Assembly: GCA_009786735.1 (NCBI GenBank)
Contig: WQRM01000114.1
Coordinates: 1-5,223, forward strand
Length of the DNA: 5,223 bases
DNA from: Oscillospiraceae bacterium
Lineage (GTDB): Bacteria > Bacillota > Clostridia > Oscillospirales > Acutalibacteraceae
Direction: 5' to 3'
Under the pieces are notes generated by a model, which was not told where the DNA came from, searched no databases, and was given only the letters and a program-made list of their open reading frames with translations. The position numbers and the translations under genes were made by a program. Numbering within the stretch: the stretch's first letter is position 1; each line of letters starts with the position of its first letter. Below are positions 1 through 5,223 of the stretch, in pieces.

Positions 1-574
1 CGCCAATCCATCGCGCCGTTGAGCCCAAGCCGCCGCCCGGGAATCTGCCGCCGCCATCGGGGCGTCCGTGCACGCGACGGTCGGGGTTTGCGCGCGCTTG
101 CGCTTCGTGGGTTAGCATGCGGCTGTCGCCCAAAAATCCAGGGAAGAGGTTGTTCGTGCCGCCTGCAAAAAAGCTGTCGTCCAGCATCGCCACCATATCT
201 TCGGGCAGCTGGTTGCGGTTGGTGATGCGCTGAAAATTCACCGACGTATACGTGGGCTGACGATCTTTAATCTGCTGCATCACCGCGGCATACTCCGCCA
301 AAATCGCCGCATTCCCCACCGGCAGCGGCGGGCGGTCGTTGTCGTCATCGTTGTCGTCGTTCACCGTGGCGTCGGCGGGCAACACGTCCTCGTCCGGCTC
401 GTTGTCGTTATCCACCTCGTTGTCGTTGTCCTCTTCAGGCTCGGTGTAGGCCTCCGTGTACGCCTCGGTGGTGGTTTCGTCGTTGCCGTTGACATAAGCA
501 GCTGTGCCGCACGCAGCGAGCACCATCACCAGCGCCATCAACAGGGCAAGCAATGCAAGGGGCAGTTTTTTCAT
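1..574 (-). CDS. Putative lipoprotein with acidic Asp/Asn-rich linker (3' end outside window)
   Basis: The minus-strand frame is open from an ATG at 574 to the window edge, giving 191 residues without a stop; the C-terminus is missing. Residues 1-22 are a lipoprotein signal: MKK, a Leu/Ala/Val/Met core, then the lipobox LAAC with the lipidated Cys at residue 22. The protein is therefore expected on the outer face of the membrane. Residues 31-80 are a low-complexity linker rich in Thr/Glu (TEAYTEAYTE) then Asp/Asn/Glu, a usual spacer in clostridial surface lipoproteins. From about residue 88 a folded part begins (helix-like 88-103), followed by a Gly/Pro/Arg-rich stretch at 163-185. I do not recognise the domain. 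The start is supported by GGGAGGA six bases upstream. The gene begins 12 bp after the transporter stop at 587-589, so the two are very likely co-transcribed. A substrate-capture or cell-surface role is only inferred from context. Confidence 0.85.
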   Translation of the reverse strand, partial: MKKLPLALLALLMALVMVLAACGTAAYVNGNDETTTEAYTEAYTEPEEDNDNEVDNDNEPDEDVLPADATVNDDNDDDNDRPPLPVGNAAILAEYAAVMQQIKDRQPTYTSVNFQRITNRNQLPEDMVAMLDDSFFAGGTNNLFPGFLGDSRMLTHEAQARANPDRRVHGRPDGGGRFPGGGLGSTARWIG

Positions 575-580
575 GCGAAT

Positions 581-587
581 TCCTCCC
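581..587 (-). promoter_or_regulatory. Shine-Dalgarno of the lipoprotein gene, overlapping the upstream stop
   Basis: The minus strand reads GGGAGGA here, six bases before the ATG at 574. Its first G is the last base of the TAG stop of the upstream transporter gene (587-589). Ribosomes ending the transporter would stop directly on this site, which favours translational coupling. Confidence 0.75.
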
Positions 588-2206
588 TAACTATCGTCGC
601 GTTGTTCAAATTGCTCTTCGATTTCGCGGGCGTATTCTTTTTGGGCTTGCAGCGCGGCGTGGCGGCGTTCGCCCAGCTCGGCGTACATCACAGCGCGCTC
701 TTTTTTGCCAATGTTATAGAAAAACTGCGGAATGGTCGCCAGCAGCGCAAACGACTGCGGAATCAGTGTGGTCATCAGCCAGATGCCATCCGCAGTGTCG
801 GGCGGTTGGTTTTGAAAATCGGCACCAACGCGAAAACCAAACCAGTGCATGATGAAATCCGTGACGGCGCGACCGATGATGCCCATGATTTTGCTCGGCA
901 CGCCGCGCAGCATGCCCACCATCGCCTCGCTGCGGAAGCCGTTCTTCCACTCACCATAGTCGATCACTTCGTTGCGAATTTCATCCGGAATCACCTGCGC
1001 AGCCCCCCAGAAGGTCATGCGCACCATGTCATAAACCATGTATACCGCAATCATCGGGCCGATGCGTGCATACATGCGGTAGTAGCGGTATTGCCCGCCC
1101 GGCGAGTACGTGCCTCGCGTGGGAATCATGCCGAAGAAGTAGATGAGAATGAGAATCGGTCGCCCAATGGAGCGCGACACCACCCACAGCACCTTTGTGC
1201 TCATCACGCGGCGCAGCTTGCCGATATACGAATAGCTGATGGGGCTGATAATCGCCCCCGGAATGCCGTACAACGTGCCGAAGTTGCGCAAATCCAAAAT
1301 CGCGCTGGTGTAGGTGCCCATTTGGTCGTTCACGCGCACGCCTTCCAGCATTTCGTGCAGCACAATCATCAGCAGCGGTCGGTTGCCCTTGAGCGCACTG
1401 AGCGATTCGCGGAACGTCGGCGGTTTCTCTTGCTTTTGAATGTTCGCCACGCCAATCACGCGTTCTTTGCTCACCGAGGCGAAGTAAATCCCCAGCAGCC
1501 CGCCCAAAATCACCGTGCCAATGCCAAAGCCCGCGAACATGCGGCGCATGCTCACTTCTTGTGCCATGCGTTGGGCGGTGGTGTATGCCGGGCGGCGCGA
1601 AATCACGTCAGCCACAAAATCACGCAAGGTGTTGATGGGGCTCGACCCCACCGAGAAAAACCGCGCCTTGGTGATCAGCGAAAGCCGCTCTTCCGGGTCA
1701 GCGGTGATGTTGGCTATCATGCCGATGGTGGCGATGTTCCACAGCGTGTCGGCAAGGTCATTGAAGATGCGCAGGATCACCCACAGCACTAGCTTCGTCA
1801 GCAGCGTGCCGCCGGGGTCGTAGGCCTCCCAAAAGAACACGGGTAGCATCGCCATCGCCACGCTCATCAGCGGCGCATAAATCGAAAACGCCAGCAACAG
1901 CGGCCTAAACTTGCCCCAGCGCGTGCGGATTTTCTCCACCGCGGTGGCCAGAATCAGGTCACTGAAGATGTCGCCGATGGCCACAACAATGTTGCCGGTG
2001 CCCTGCAGCGCACGGTTGAGTCGCAGCGTGCGATCCAGCCATTCCTGGTGGTTGCCGATGCGAAACGGCATGTCGCGCGCAGACTCAAACGCCACCAAAC
2101 CGAAGGTTTCCTTGAAACTCACGGTGCGGCGGAACTTTGGCGGTTCGGGTTGTTCGTCATTGGTTTGCACGGGTTGTTCTTTTTCCTGCAAGGTCTGTTT
2201 TGCCAT
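587..2206 (-). CDS. GPH-type (MelB-like) MFS sugar:cation symporter, diverged N-terminus
   Basis: This 539-aa polytopic membrane protein belongs to the glycoside-pentoside-hexuronide:cation symporter group of the MFS (MelB relatives), which imports sugars or glycosides with Na+ or H+. Seen directly: RTRWGKFRP at residues 94-102 (the family's cytoplasmic loop 2-3 motif), paired acids D79 and D83 in the position of the MelB cation-site aspartates, DYGEWKNGFRSEA at 416-428 (the conserved loop 10-11 motif), and K439 where MelB has its helix XI lysine. The Pro that usually follows the second Asp is replaced by Leu. Hydrophobic segments are near 70-90, 103-126, 137-163, 224-243, 311-328, 336-360, 383-400 and 478-498. 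The usual first helix is not obvious: residues 40-66 are polar. The C-terminal tail (500-539) is charged and probably helical. MelB is about 470 aa, so this protein is longer at both ends. GGGGGGAG lies just before the ATG. Substrate unknown. Confidence 0.9.
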   Translation of the reverse strand: MAKQTLQEKEQPVQTNDEQPEPPKFRRTVSFKETFGLVAFESARDMPFRIGNHQEWLDRTLRLNRALQGTGNIVVAIGDIFSDLILATAVEKIRTRWGKFRPLLLAFSIYAPLMSVAMAMLPVFFWEAYDPGGTLLTKLVLWVILRIFNDLADTLWNIATIGMIANITADPEERLSLITKARFFSVGSSPINTLRDFVADVISRRPAYTTAQRMAQEVSMRRMFAGFGIGTVILGGLLGIYFASVSKERVIGVANIQKQEKPPTFRESLSALKGNRPLLMIVLHEMLEGVRVNDQMGTYTSAILDLRNFGTLYGIPGAIISPISYSYIGKLRRVMSTKVLWVVSRSIGRPILILIYFFGMIPTRGTYSPGGQYRYYRMYARIGPMIAVYMVYDMVRMTFWGAAQVIPDEIRNEVIDYGEWKNGFRSEAMVGMLRGVPSKIMGIIGRAVTDFIMHWFGFRVGADFQNQPPDTADGIWLMTTLIPQSFALLATIPQFFYNIGKKERAVMYAELGERRHAALQAQKEYAREIEEQFEQRDDS

Positions 2207-2210
2207 GTGA

Positions 2211-2218
2211 CTCCCCCC
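2211..2218 (-). promoter_or_regulatory. Shine-Dalgarno of the 539-aa transporter gene
   Basis: The minus strand reads GGGGGGAG four bases before the ATG at 2206. It supports this start over later in-frame Met codons (the next are at residues 46 and 113). Confidence 0.6.
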
Positions 2219-2239
2219 GTCTAACTATATGCTGCTTCT

Positions 2240-2267
2240 ATTGTAACATATCCGACGAAAATTGCAA
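2240..2267 (-). promoter_or_regulatory. Sigma-70/SigA-type promoter with extended -10
   Basis: On the minus strand, TTGCAA (2262-2267) is followed after 16 bp by TACAAT (2240-2245). A TGT directly before the -10 makes an extended -10 (TGnTACAAT). The -10 matches TATAAT at five of six bases and the -35 matches TTGACA at four of six. Upstream, 2271-2287 is an A/T tract that could act as an UP element. Transcription would begin near 2233, leaving about 27 bases of leader before the ATG at 2206. This would give the 539-aa transporter and the lipoprotein their own transcript, independent of the 509-aa transporter upstream. No operator dyad or clear catabolite-response site was seen. Confidence 0.6.
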
Positions 2268-2289
2268 GCCTTTTTTTAAATTTTTAGTA

Positions 2290-3819
2290 TCAGGTGTTCG
2301 CAGTTTCTTCTTCTAATTGTGTTTCGGTGATGTTTCTGCGGGCAACTAGGTCGGCCTCCACTTGGTCGCGCAAGCTGTCGGGATAATTCACCAGCAGCAG
2401 CGGAATGAGCGACAAAACCAAGCCAATCGCCGGCCCCATGCGAAACGCCGGCCACGACCATCGCTGGAAGTGCGCGTTTTGCGGCAAGCGAGCGTCGGTG
2501 TATTCCGGGTTGTGTTGCAGCCACGCGAGCGTCACCGTGGCGATAAACCGCCGAATTGCGCCGCCGAGCTTGCTCATGAAGTTGCGGATGCTCATGGTGA
2601 TGCCCTCGGTGCGGTGTCCGGTTTTCCACTCCACGTAGTCCACGCTGTCGCTGAGCATGCTGCGCTGGGCGATATTGAACAGACTGTTGGGCAGGTGCGA
2701 AATGCCGTCAAGCAGACTCACCAACACCATAGCTTGCCAAGTGCGTATACCAATAAAGAAGCCGATGACTTGCGCCAAAATGGCGGTGACGCGACCGATG
2801 ATCAAAATGCGTTTCATGCTGCCCACGCGGTCGGCGATTTTCAGCGCAAAGGGTTTGAGCAACAAACCAGGAGCGCCGAACACCACCGTGAAAATCGGGA
2901 ACAAAACGGTAGGGCGCACTTCAAACAAGCCCAGCACATTGTAGGCTGCCATGTCTTGGAACATAAAGAATTGCGAGATGTTCGGCGTGGCGGACTCTAA
3001 AATGCGCACCAGAAAAAACAGCAGCAACACATGGTTGTGGCGCACACGATACACGTTTCGCGCAAGCACCTTGATCACGTCGCTGCGCTTGCGCTCCGGC
3101 TCGGGCAAACTGTGCACCCGCTCTTTCATCTGCAGGGCGAATAGCGTCAGCAGTCCGCCGCCAATGCACAGCACCAGCGCAAACATGAAATATATCTGCT
3201 GTTGCGTGAGCCCAAACTCGCCACCGCCACCAAGCAGCATCATAATCGCGCCCGGCAGCAACCCGCCCAGCGACGCGCCGATGTCTGCCCATTGCACGGT
3301 GCGCGCGCTTTGGCGGGAGCTTGGGTGAATGGCGGCGGTCATGCCCCACAGCGCGGAGTCGTGAAACGAGTAGGTGATGTCCCACAGGATGTATACGACA
3401 GCCACGTAGATCGCTGCAATGGAAGGCGTCATGCCCCAGTTGATAAACAGCAAGAATGAAAACAGCGCAATCAGCGGCGCAGTGAACTTCATCCACGGCA
3501 ACAGCTTGCTGCCGTCTTTGAAACGGTGCCGGTCCACAATCGCCCCGGCGATGGGATCATTGATGGCATCGAATGCGGAGGTCAAGCCGATGATAGCCCC
3601 CACCCTCACATGGCTGATGCGCAGCACGTTGATGCAAAAGTGCATGAACTGGTCGCCGGTGGCCATGCTGAAAACTTGGTTTTGCCCGATGAGCGAAACC
3701 GCTAGGCTGCTGAGCTCACGGCGCGGGATATCCTCGCCATCGGGTTGTTCCGGCTCGCGGTTGCGCAGCCAGCGCACGGGGTGGCGCAGGGCTCGGCTTT
3801 GGTAGTCGGTCAGTGCCAT
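2290..3819 (-). CDS. GPH-type (MelB-like) MFS sugar:cation symporter, canonical signature
   Basis: This 509-aa integral membrane protein belongs to the glycoside-pentoside-hexuronide:cation symporter family and is expected to import a sugar or glycoside driven by a cation gradient. Seen directly: FDAINDP at 83-89, holding the paired acids D84 and D88 that correspond to the MelB cation-site aspartates D55/D59; the segment DYVEWKTGHRTEG at 394-406, the conserved loop before helix XI; and K417 in the place of the MelB helix XI lysine. The loop 2-3 motif is altered (DRHRFKDGSKLLPWMK instead of the RTRWGRFRP type). Hydrophobic helices lie near 73-96, 112-128, 132-152, 177-197, 206-229, 264-276, 304-328, 335-358, 361-384, 420-436 and 461-479. 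Residues 1-37 form a charged N-terminal extension. AAAGGAGG lies seven bases before the ATG. It is followed after 83 bp by a second, distantly related GPH gene on the same strand. Substrate cannot be assigned. Confidence 0.92.
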   Translation of the reverse strand: MALTDYQSRALRHPVRWLRNREPEQPDGEDIPRRELSSLAVSLIGQNQVFSMATGDQFMHFCINVLRISHVRVGAIIGLTSAFDAINDPIAGAIVDRHRFKDGSKLLPWMKFTAPLIALFSFLLFINWGMTPSIAAIYVAVVYILWDITYSFHDSALWGMTAAIHPSSRQSARTVQWADIGASLGGLLPGAIMMLLGGGGEFGLTQQQIYFMFALVLCIGGGLLTLFALQMKERVHSLPEPERKRSDVIKVLARNVYRVRHNHVLLLFFLVRILESATPNISQFFMFQDMAAYNVLGLFEVRPTVLFPIFTVVFGAPGLLLKPFALKIADRVGSMKRILIIGRVTAILAQVIGFFIGIRTWQAMVLVSLLDGISHLPNSLFNIAQRSMLSDSVDYVEWKTGHRTEGITMSIRNFMSKLGGAIRRFIATVTLAWLQHNPEYTDARLPQNAHFQRWSWPAFRMGPAIGLVLSLIPLLLVNYPDSLRDQVEADLVARRNITETQLEEETANT

Positions 3820-3826
3820 GGTGTAG

Positions 3827-3834
3827 CCTCCTTT
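3827..3834 (-). promoter_or_regulatory. Shine-Dalgarno of the 509-aa transporter gene
   Basis: The minus strand reads AAAGGAGG, seven bases before the ATG at 3819. It is a near-perfect anti-SD match at good spacing and fixes this start. I saw no convincing promoter in the 128-bp spacer 3820-3947, so this gene may be read from upstream. Confidence 0.75.
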
Positions 3835-3857
3835 TTGTTTGCGCTCGCCGCGCAGGC

Positions 3858-3884
3858 GTTACTTTTCTTGCAAAGAAAAGTAAC
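3858..3884. repeat. Perfect 27-nt palindrome (12-bp arms, 3-nt loop), probable dispersed repeat
   Basis: GTTACTTTTCTT (3858-3869) and AAGAAAAGTAAC (3873-3884) are exact reverse complements around GCA. The element sits in the only sizeable spacer of the right half, between the DUF4375-like gene and the 509-aa transporter gene. Neither strand has a T-run after the stem, and the stem is AT-rich, so it does not look like an intrinsic terminator. Flanking bases (CCAAAAGAAC after it, GC-rich CGCCGCGCAGGCG before it) may belong to the same element. From memory, AAGAAAAGTAACCAAAAGAA-like cores recur between genes in many bacterial genomes; this was not checked. As RNA it would form a hairpin ahead of the transporter's ribosome site and could act as an intercistronic stability element. 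Confidence 0.65.
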
Positions 3885-3947
3885 CAAAAGAACTTTACGT
3901 CGCTTCGCGGGGACTGTTTTATGGGCTGTGTAGAGAAAGCCGCTTGT

Positions 3948-4547
3948 CTATGCGTTGCCGAAATATTCCGCATTTGCGCGGATATACGCAGCCAGGTGGG
4001 TATCTATATCGGCGCAGGCATGGTCAAACTTTGCGTCAAGCTCTTGTTCAGCGTCAGCTTGCTCGGGCGTGTCGTCATCATCCAGAACGTCGCCGTTTTC
4101 ATCGTACCGCTGCGCGAAAAACGCCTCGGCTTGCGCGAACACGTCGGCTGCCTCGTGCATGCCCACCACCGCATAGCCCTCCTTGGCGGCAGGGACAAAC
4201 TCAGGCATGTCGCCAAAAATGTGGTCTAACCCGCCGTTCATCGCGCAATTGTATACAGTGGAGCAAGCAGCGACATACTGGCAAGGCTTGGGCGCGGTGT
4301 GCAGCGCATCGCGATATTTCTCTTCCGCCCACATCCCCGCATGAATGTGCAGCGCATTGTCTGTCATACTGGGGATGCTCTCCCTACAAAATGCACGCTG
4401 TGTTTCGCGATAGTTCTGCATATTGTTTATTATTTTCTGTTGCATCTCTGGGCTGAGGTTTGAATTTCGTATCATCTCTGGGGTCAAGACAGGCTTATGC
4501 TGCATTTCTGGACTTATAGCACGCTTGCGCTTACGTTTCCAAAACAT
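3948..4547 (-). CDS. DUF4375/DMP19-like acidic protein with N-terminal decapeptide repeats
   Basis: A 199-aa soluble protein with no signal peptide or membrane segment. Residues 1-9 are strongly basic (MFWKRKRKR). Residues 11-40 are three tandem 10-residue units, each starting [I/L][S/T]PEM. A mostly helical domain follows (about 60-199) with CAMNGGLDHIFGD at 101-113, which resembles the conserved NGG-x-x-x-F core of the DUF4375 family (DMP19 C-terminal domain). Residues 149-171 are very acidic (DENGDVLDDDDTPEQ...). DMP19 of Neisseria is a DNA-mimic protein; that function is not shown here, and family assignment rests on this short motif plus helical pattern. The ATG at 4547 is chosen because GGAGGG lies six bases upstream. 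The same frame stays open further upstream, but only as an out-of-frame reading of queG. It overlaps the queG end by 17 bp. The start region is AT-rich (about 40% GC over 4421-4500) compared with its neighbours, hinting at a different origin for the N-terminus. Confidence 0.75.
   Translation of the reverse strand: MFWKRKRKRAISPEMQHKPVLTPEMIRNSNLSPEMQQKIINNMQNYRETQRAFCRESIPSMTDNALHIHAGMWAEEKYRDALHTAPKPCQYVAACSTVYNCAMNGGLDHIFGDMPEFVPAAKEGYAVVGMHEAADVFAQAEAFFAQRYDENGDVLDDDDTPEQADAEQELDAKFDHACADIDTHLAAYIRANAEYFGNA
4428..4517 (-). repeat. 3 x 30-bp in-frame tandem repeat in the DUF4375-like gene
   Basis: Codons 11-40 form three units of exactly 10 residues: ISPEMQHKPV, LTPEMIRNSN and LSPEMQQKII. 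The first five residues of each unit are conserved as [I/L][S/T]PEM and the last five vary. In DNA, CCAGAGATG is identical in units two and three, and unit one has CCAGAAATG. The pattern points to an old duplication with selection on the S/T-P-E-M core. Confidence 0.8.
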
Positions 4548-5223
4548 CCTCTTCCCTCCGCAAATTGTCGATATTGCGCCCCAGCACCGCCCGCCCGCGC
4601 CACGCATAGGTGCGGTCTTCGATGGGCGTGGTGTGCGTGAGTTCGGCGATTGGGTCGTGCAAAAACTCCGGCAGCGGCGCGATGTTCGCTCCACGGTTGT
4701 GCGGGCAAACTTGCTGGCAGATATCACAACCCCAGGCGCTGTGCATGGCACGCAACTGCGCGGCGGCAAGCTCGCTGGGCGGCTCTTTACGCTGCGAGAT
4801 GTAGGATAAACACCGCGTTCGGTCGAACTGCGCATGCCCCAGCGCGCCCGCCGGGCAAGCTTTGCTGCAACGCCCGCAGTCACCACAATTGCGCATTGCG
4901 CATTGCGAATTATGCATTGTCGGCAACGCAGCTGACGTGACAATCTCGCCCAGCACCACCCAGCTGCCGAACGGCTCGGTAATCAGCAGGTTGTGCCGCC
5001 CGCGCACGCCGAGTCCCGCGTGCACGGCAAGGTCAACCTCGGGCAGCGGCGAGTGGTCGCTGAAATGCGCGAACTCGTCGTCGGGGTAGTGCTCGCGCAG
5101 CAACTTGCAGGCTTGTTCAAGCCGAGCGCCCACCACGTGGTGATAGTCCCGCACCACGGCGAAACGCGCAACGTTGCGGCCGGCGTAGTGCTCGTCGGGC
5201 AGCAGATAGGGAACCGCTGCGAC
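4531..5223 (-). CDS. queG: Epoxyqueuosine reductase QueG, C-terminal part (5' end outside window)
   Basis: The last 230 residues are present; the frame is open to the window edge, so the true start lies beyond 5223. QueG is a cobalamin and 4Fe-4S enzyme that reduces epoxyqueuosine to queuosine at tRNA position 34, the final step of queuosine synthesis, in the cytoplasm. Counting from the window edge, ARFAVVRDYHHVV (19-31) matches the family's yARg-DYH motif. SDHSPLPEVDLAVHAGLG (55-72) matches the substrate/cobalamin region. CGDCGRCSKACP (113-124) is the first ferredoxin-type motif. Cys138 (RCLSYIS) with CDICQQVCPHN (166-176) is the second, so all eight cluster cysteines are present. The protein ends soon after, so it belongs to the short form without the C-terminal HEAT-like repeats. 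Oddities: a 7-bp repeat tract codes for the linker before the first Cys motif, and GRH replaces the usual GK-N after the AGLG segment. The DUF4375-like gene starts within its last codons. Confidence 0.9.
   Translation of the reverse strand, partial: VAAVPYLLPDEHYAGRNVARFAVVRDYHHVVGARLEQACKLLREHYPDDEFAHFSDHSPLPEVDLAVHAGLGVRGRHNLLITEPFGSWVVLGEIVTSAALPTMHNSQCAMRNCGDCGRCSKACPAGALGHAQFDRTRCLSYISQRKEPPSELAAAQLRAMHSAWGCDICQQVCPHNRGANIAPLPEFLHDPIAELTHTTPIEDRTYAWRGRAVLGRNIDNLRREEDVLET
4554..4559 (-). promoter_or_regulatory. Shine-Dalgarno of the DUF4375-like gene, inside queG
   Basis: The minus strand reads GGAGGG six bases before the ATG at 4547, within the last codons of queG. It decides the start and, with the 17-bp overlap, indicates translation coupled to queG. 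Confidence 0.7.
4888..4920. repeat. Heptamer tandem repeat (ATTGCGC-like) inside queG
   Basis: On the plus strand the tract reads as 7-bp units ATTGCGC, ATTGCGC, ATTGCGA, ATTATGC and a partial ATTGT. The ends ACAAT (4885-4889) and ATTGT (4916-4920) are inverted copies of each other. On the coding strand it encodes the linker TMHNSQCAMRN just before the first cluster cysteine, adding a non-cluster Cys (window residue 108). Such A/T-anchored heptamer tracts are, from memory, more usual between genes in Clostridia; that was not checked. Confidence 0.7.

Noticed and set aside
602..1792. Long plus-strand reading frame of 396 codons opposite the 539-aa transporter gene
   Set aside because: It is rich in His/Ala/Arg/Asn, shows no domain, and lies wholly antisense to a well-supported transporter gene in GC-rich DNA, where such shadow frames are expected.
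2268..2289. T-rich stretch after the 509-aa transporter stop as a terminator
   Set aside because: There is no GC stem next to the T/A tract on either strand; it fits better as an upstream A/T tract of the promoter.
3858..3884. Palindrome as an intrinsic terminator
   Set aside because: The stem is AT-rich and neither strand carries a T-run after it.
4060..4101. EF-hand-like calcium loop (DENGDVLDDDD) in the DUF4375-like protein
   Set aside because: The first acidic positions fit, but the Glu expected at position 12 is Thr and no flanking EF helices are evident; it is more simply an acidic loop.
3813..4229. Plus-strand 138-codon frame through the spacer and palindrome
   Set aside because: It runs across the palindrome and then antisense to the DUF4375-like gene. 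It has no ribosome site worth noting and no recognisable domain. Peptides from repeat elements of this sort are common false genes.
4428..4517. 30-bp repeats as a CRISPR-like array
   Set aside because: The units are directly adjacent, diverged, in coding frame and without spacers.
4548..4943. Upstream extension of the DUF4375-like frame to an earlier ATG at 4943 (331 aa)
   Set aside because: The extra 132 residues are an out-of-frame reading of queG, are Arg/Ser/Cys-rich without a domain, and the ATG at 4547 has a good ribosome site.
5155..5157. GTG as the start of queG
   Set aside because: The frame continues upstream to the window edge with family-like sequence (YAGRNVARFAVVRDYHH), so this GTG is an internal Val codon.

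Overview
All five supportable genes lie on the minus strand, so the window reads from right to left: queG (3' part), a small DUF4375/DMP19-like gene, two adjacent GPH-type transporter genes, and the 5' part of a lipoprotein gene. The base composition is GC-rich. Shine-Dalgarno sites are strong (GGAGG type), genes are tightly packed, the lipoprotein signal is typical with a Thr/Glu/Asp/Asn-rich linker, and two MelB-type symporters sit side by side. Together these suggest a member of the Clostridia, probably a gut-type Oscillospiraceae/Ruminococcaceae relative. This is an inference from style; the window holds no phylogenetic marker strong enough to name a genus.

Right part (5223-3948): the C-terminal 230 residues of an epoxyqueuosine reductase (QueG) carry both 4Fe-4S cysteine sets. 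The next gene overlaps it by 17 bp and encodes a 199-aa acidic protein resembling the DUF4375/DMP19 family, with an unusual basic tip and a 3 x 10-residue repeat. A 7-bp tandem repeat (ATTGCGC-like units) lies inside queG just before the first iron-sulfur motif.

Middle (3947-2290): a 128-bp spacer holds a perfect 27-nt palindrome that looks like a dispersed repeat rather than a terminator. It is followed by a 509-aa GPH (glycoside-pentoside-hexuronide:cation symporter) protein that keeps the MelB-type signature residues.

Left part (2289-1): an 83-bp spacer contains a good extended -10 promoter, then a second, diverged 539-aa GPH-type protein whose first membrane helix looks replaced by a polar segment. 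Its TAG stop is fused to the Shine-Dalgarno of a lipoprotein gene that runs off the left edge. The likely theme of the left half is uptake of a sugar or glycoside, with the lipoprotein as a possible surface partner; the substrate cannot be read from the sequence. No new defence or mobile system is evident. The most unusual items are the repeat inside queG, the repeat-bearing DUF4375-like protein, the palindrome, and the altered transporter N-terminus.
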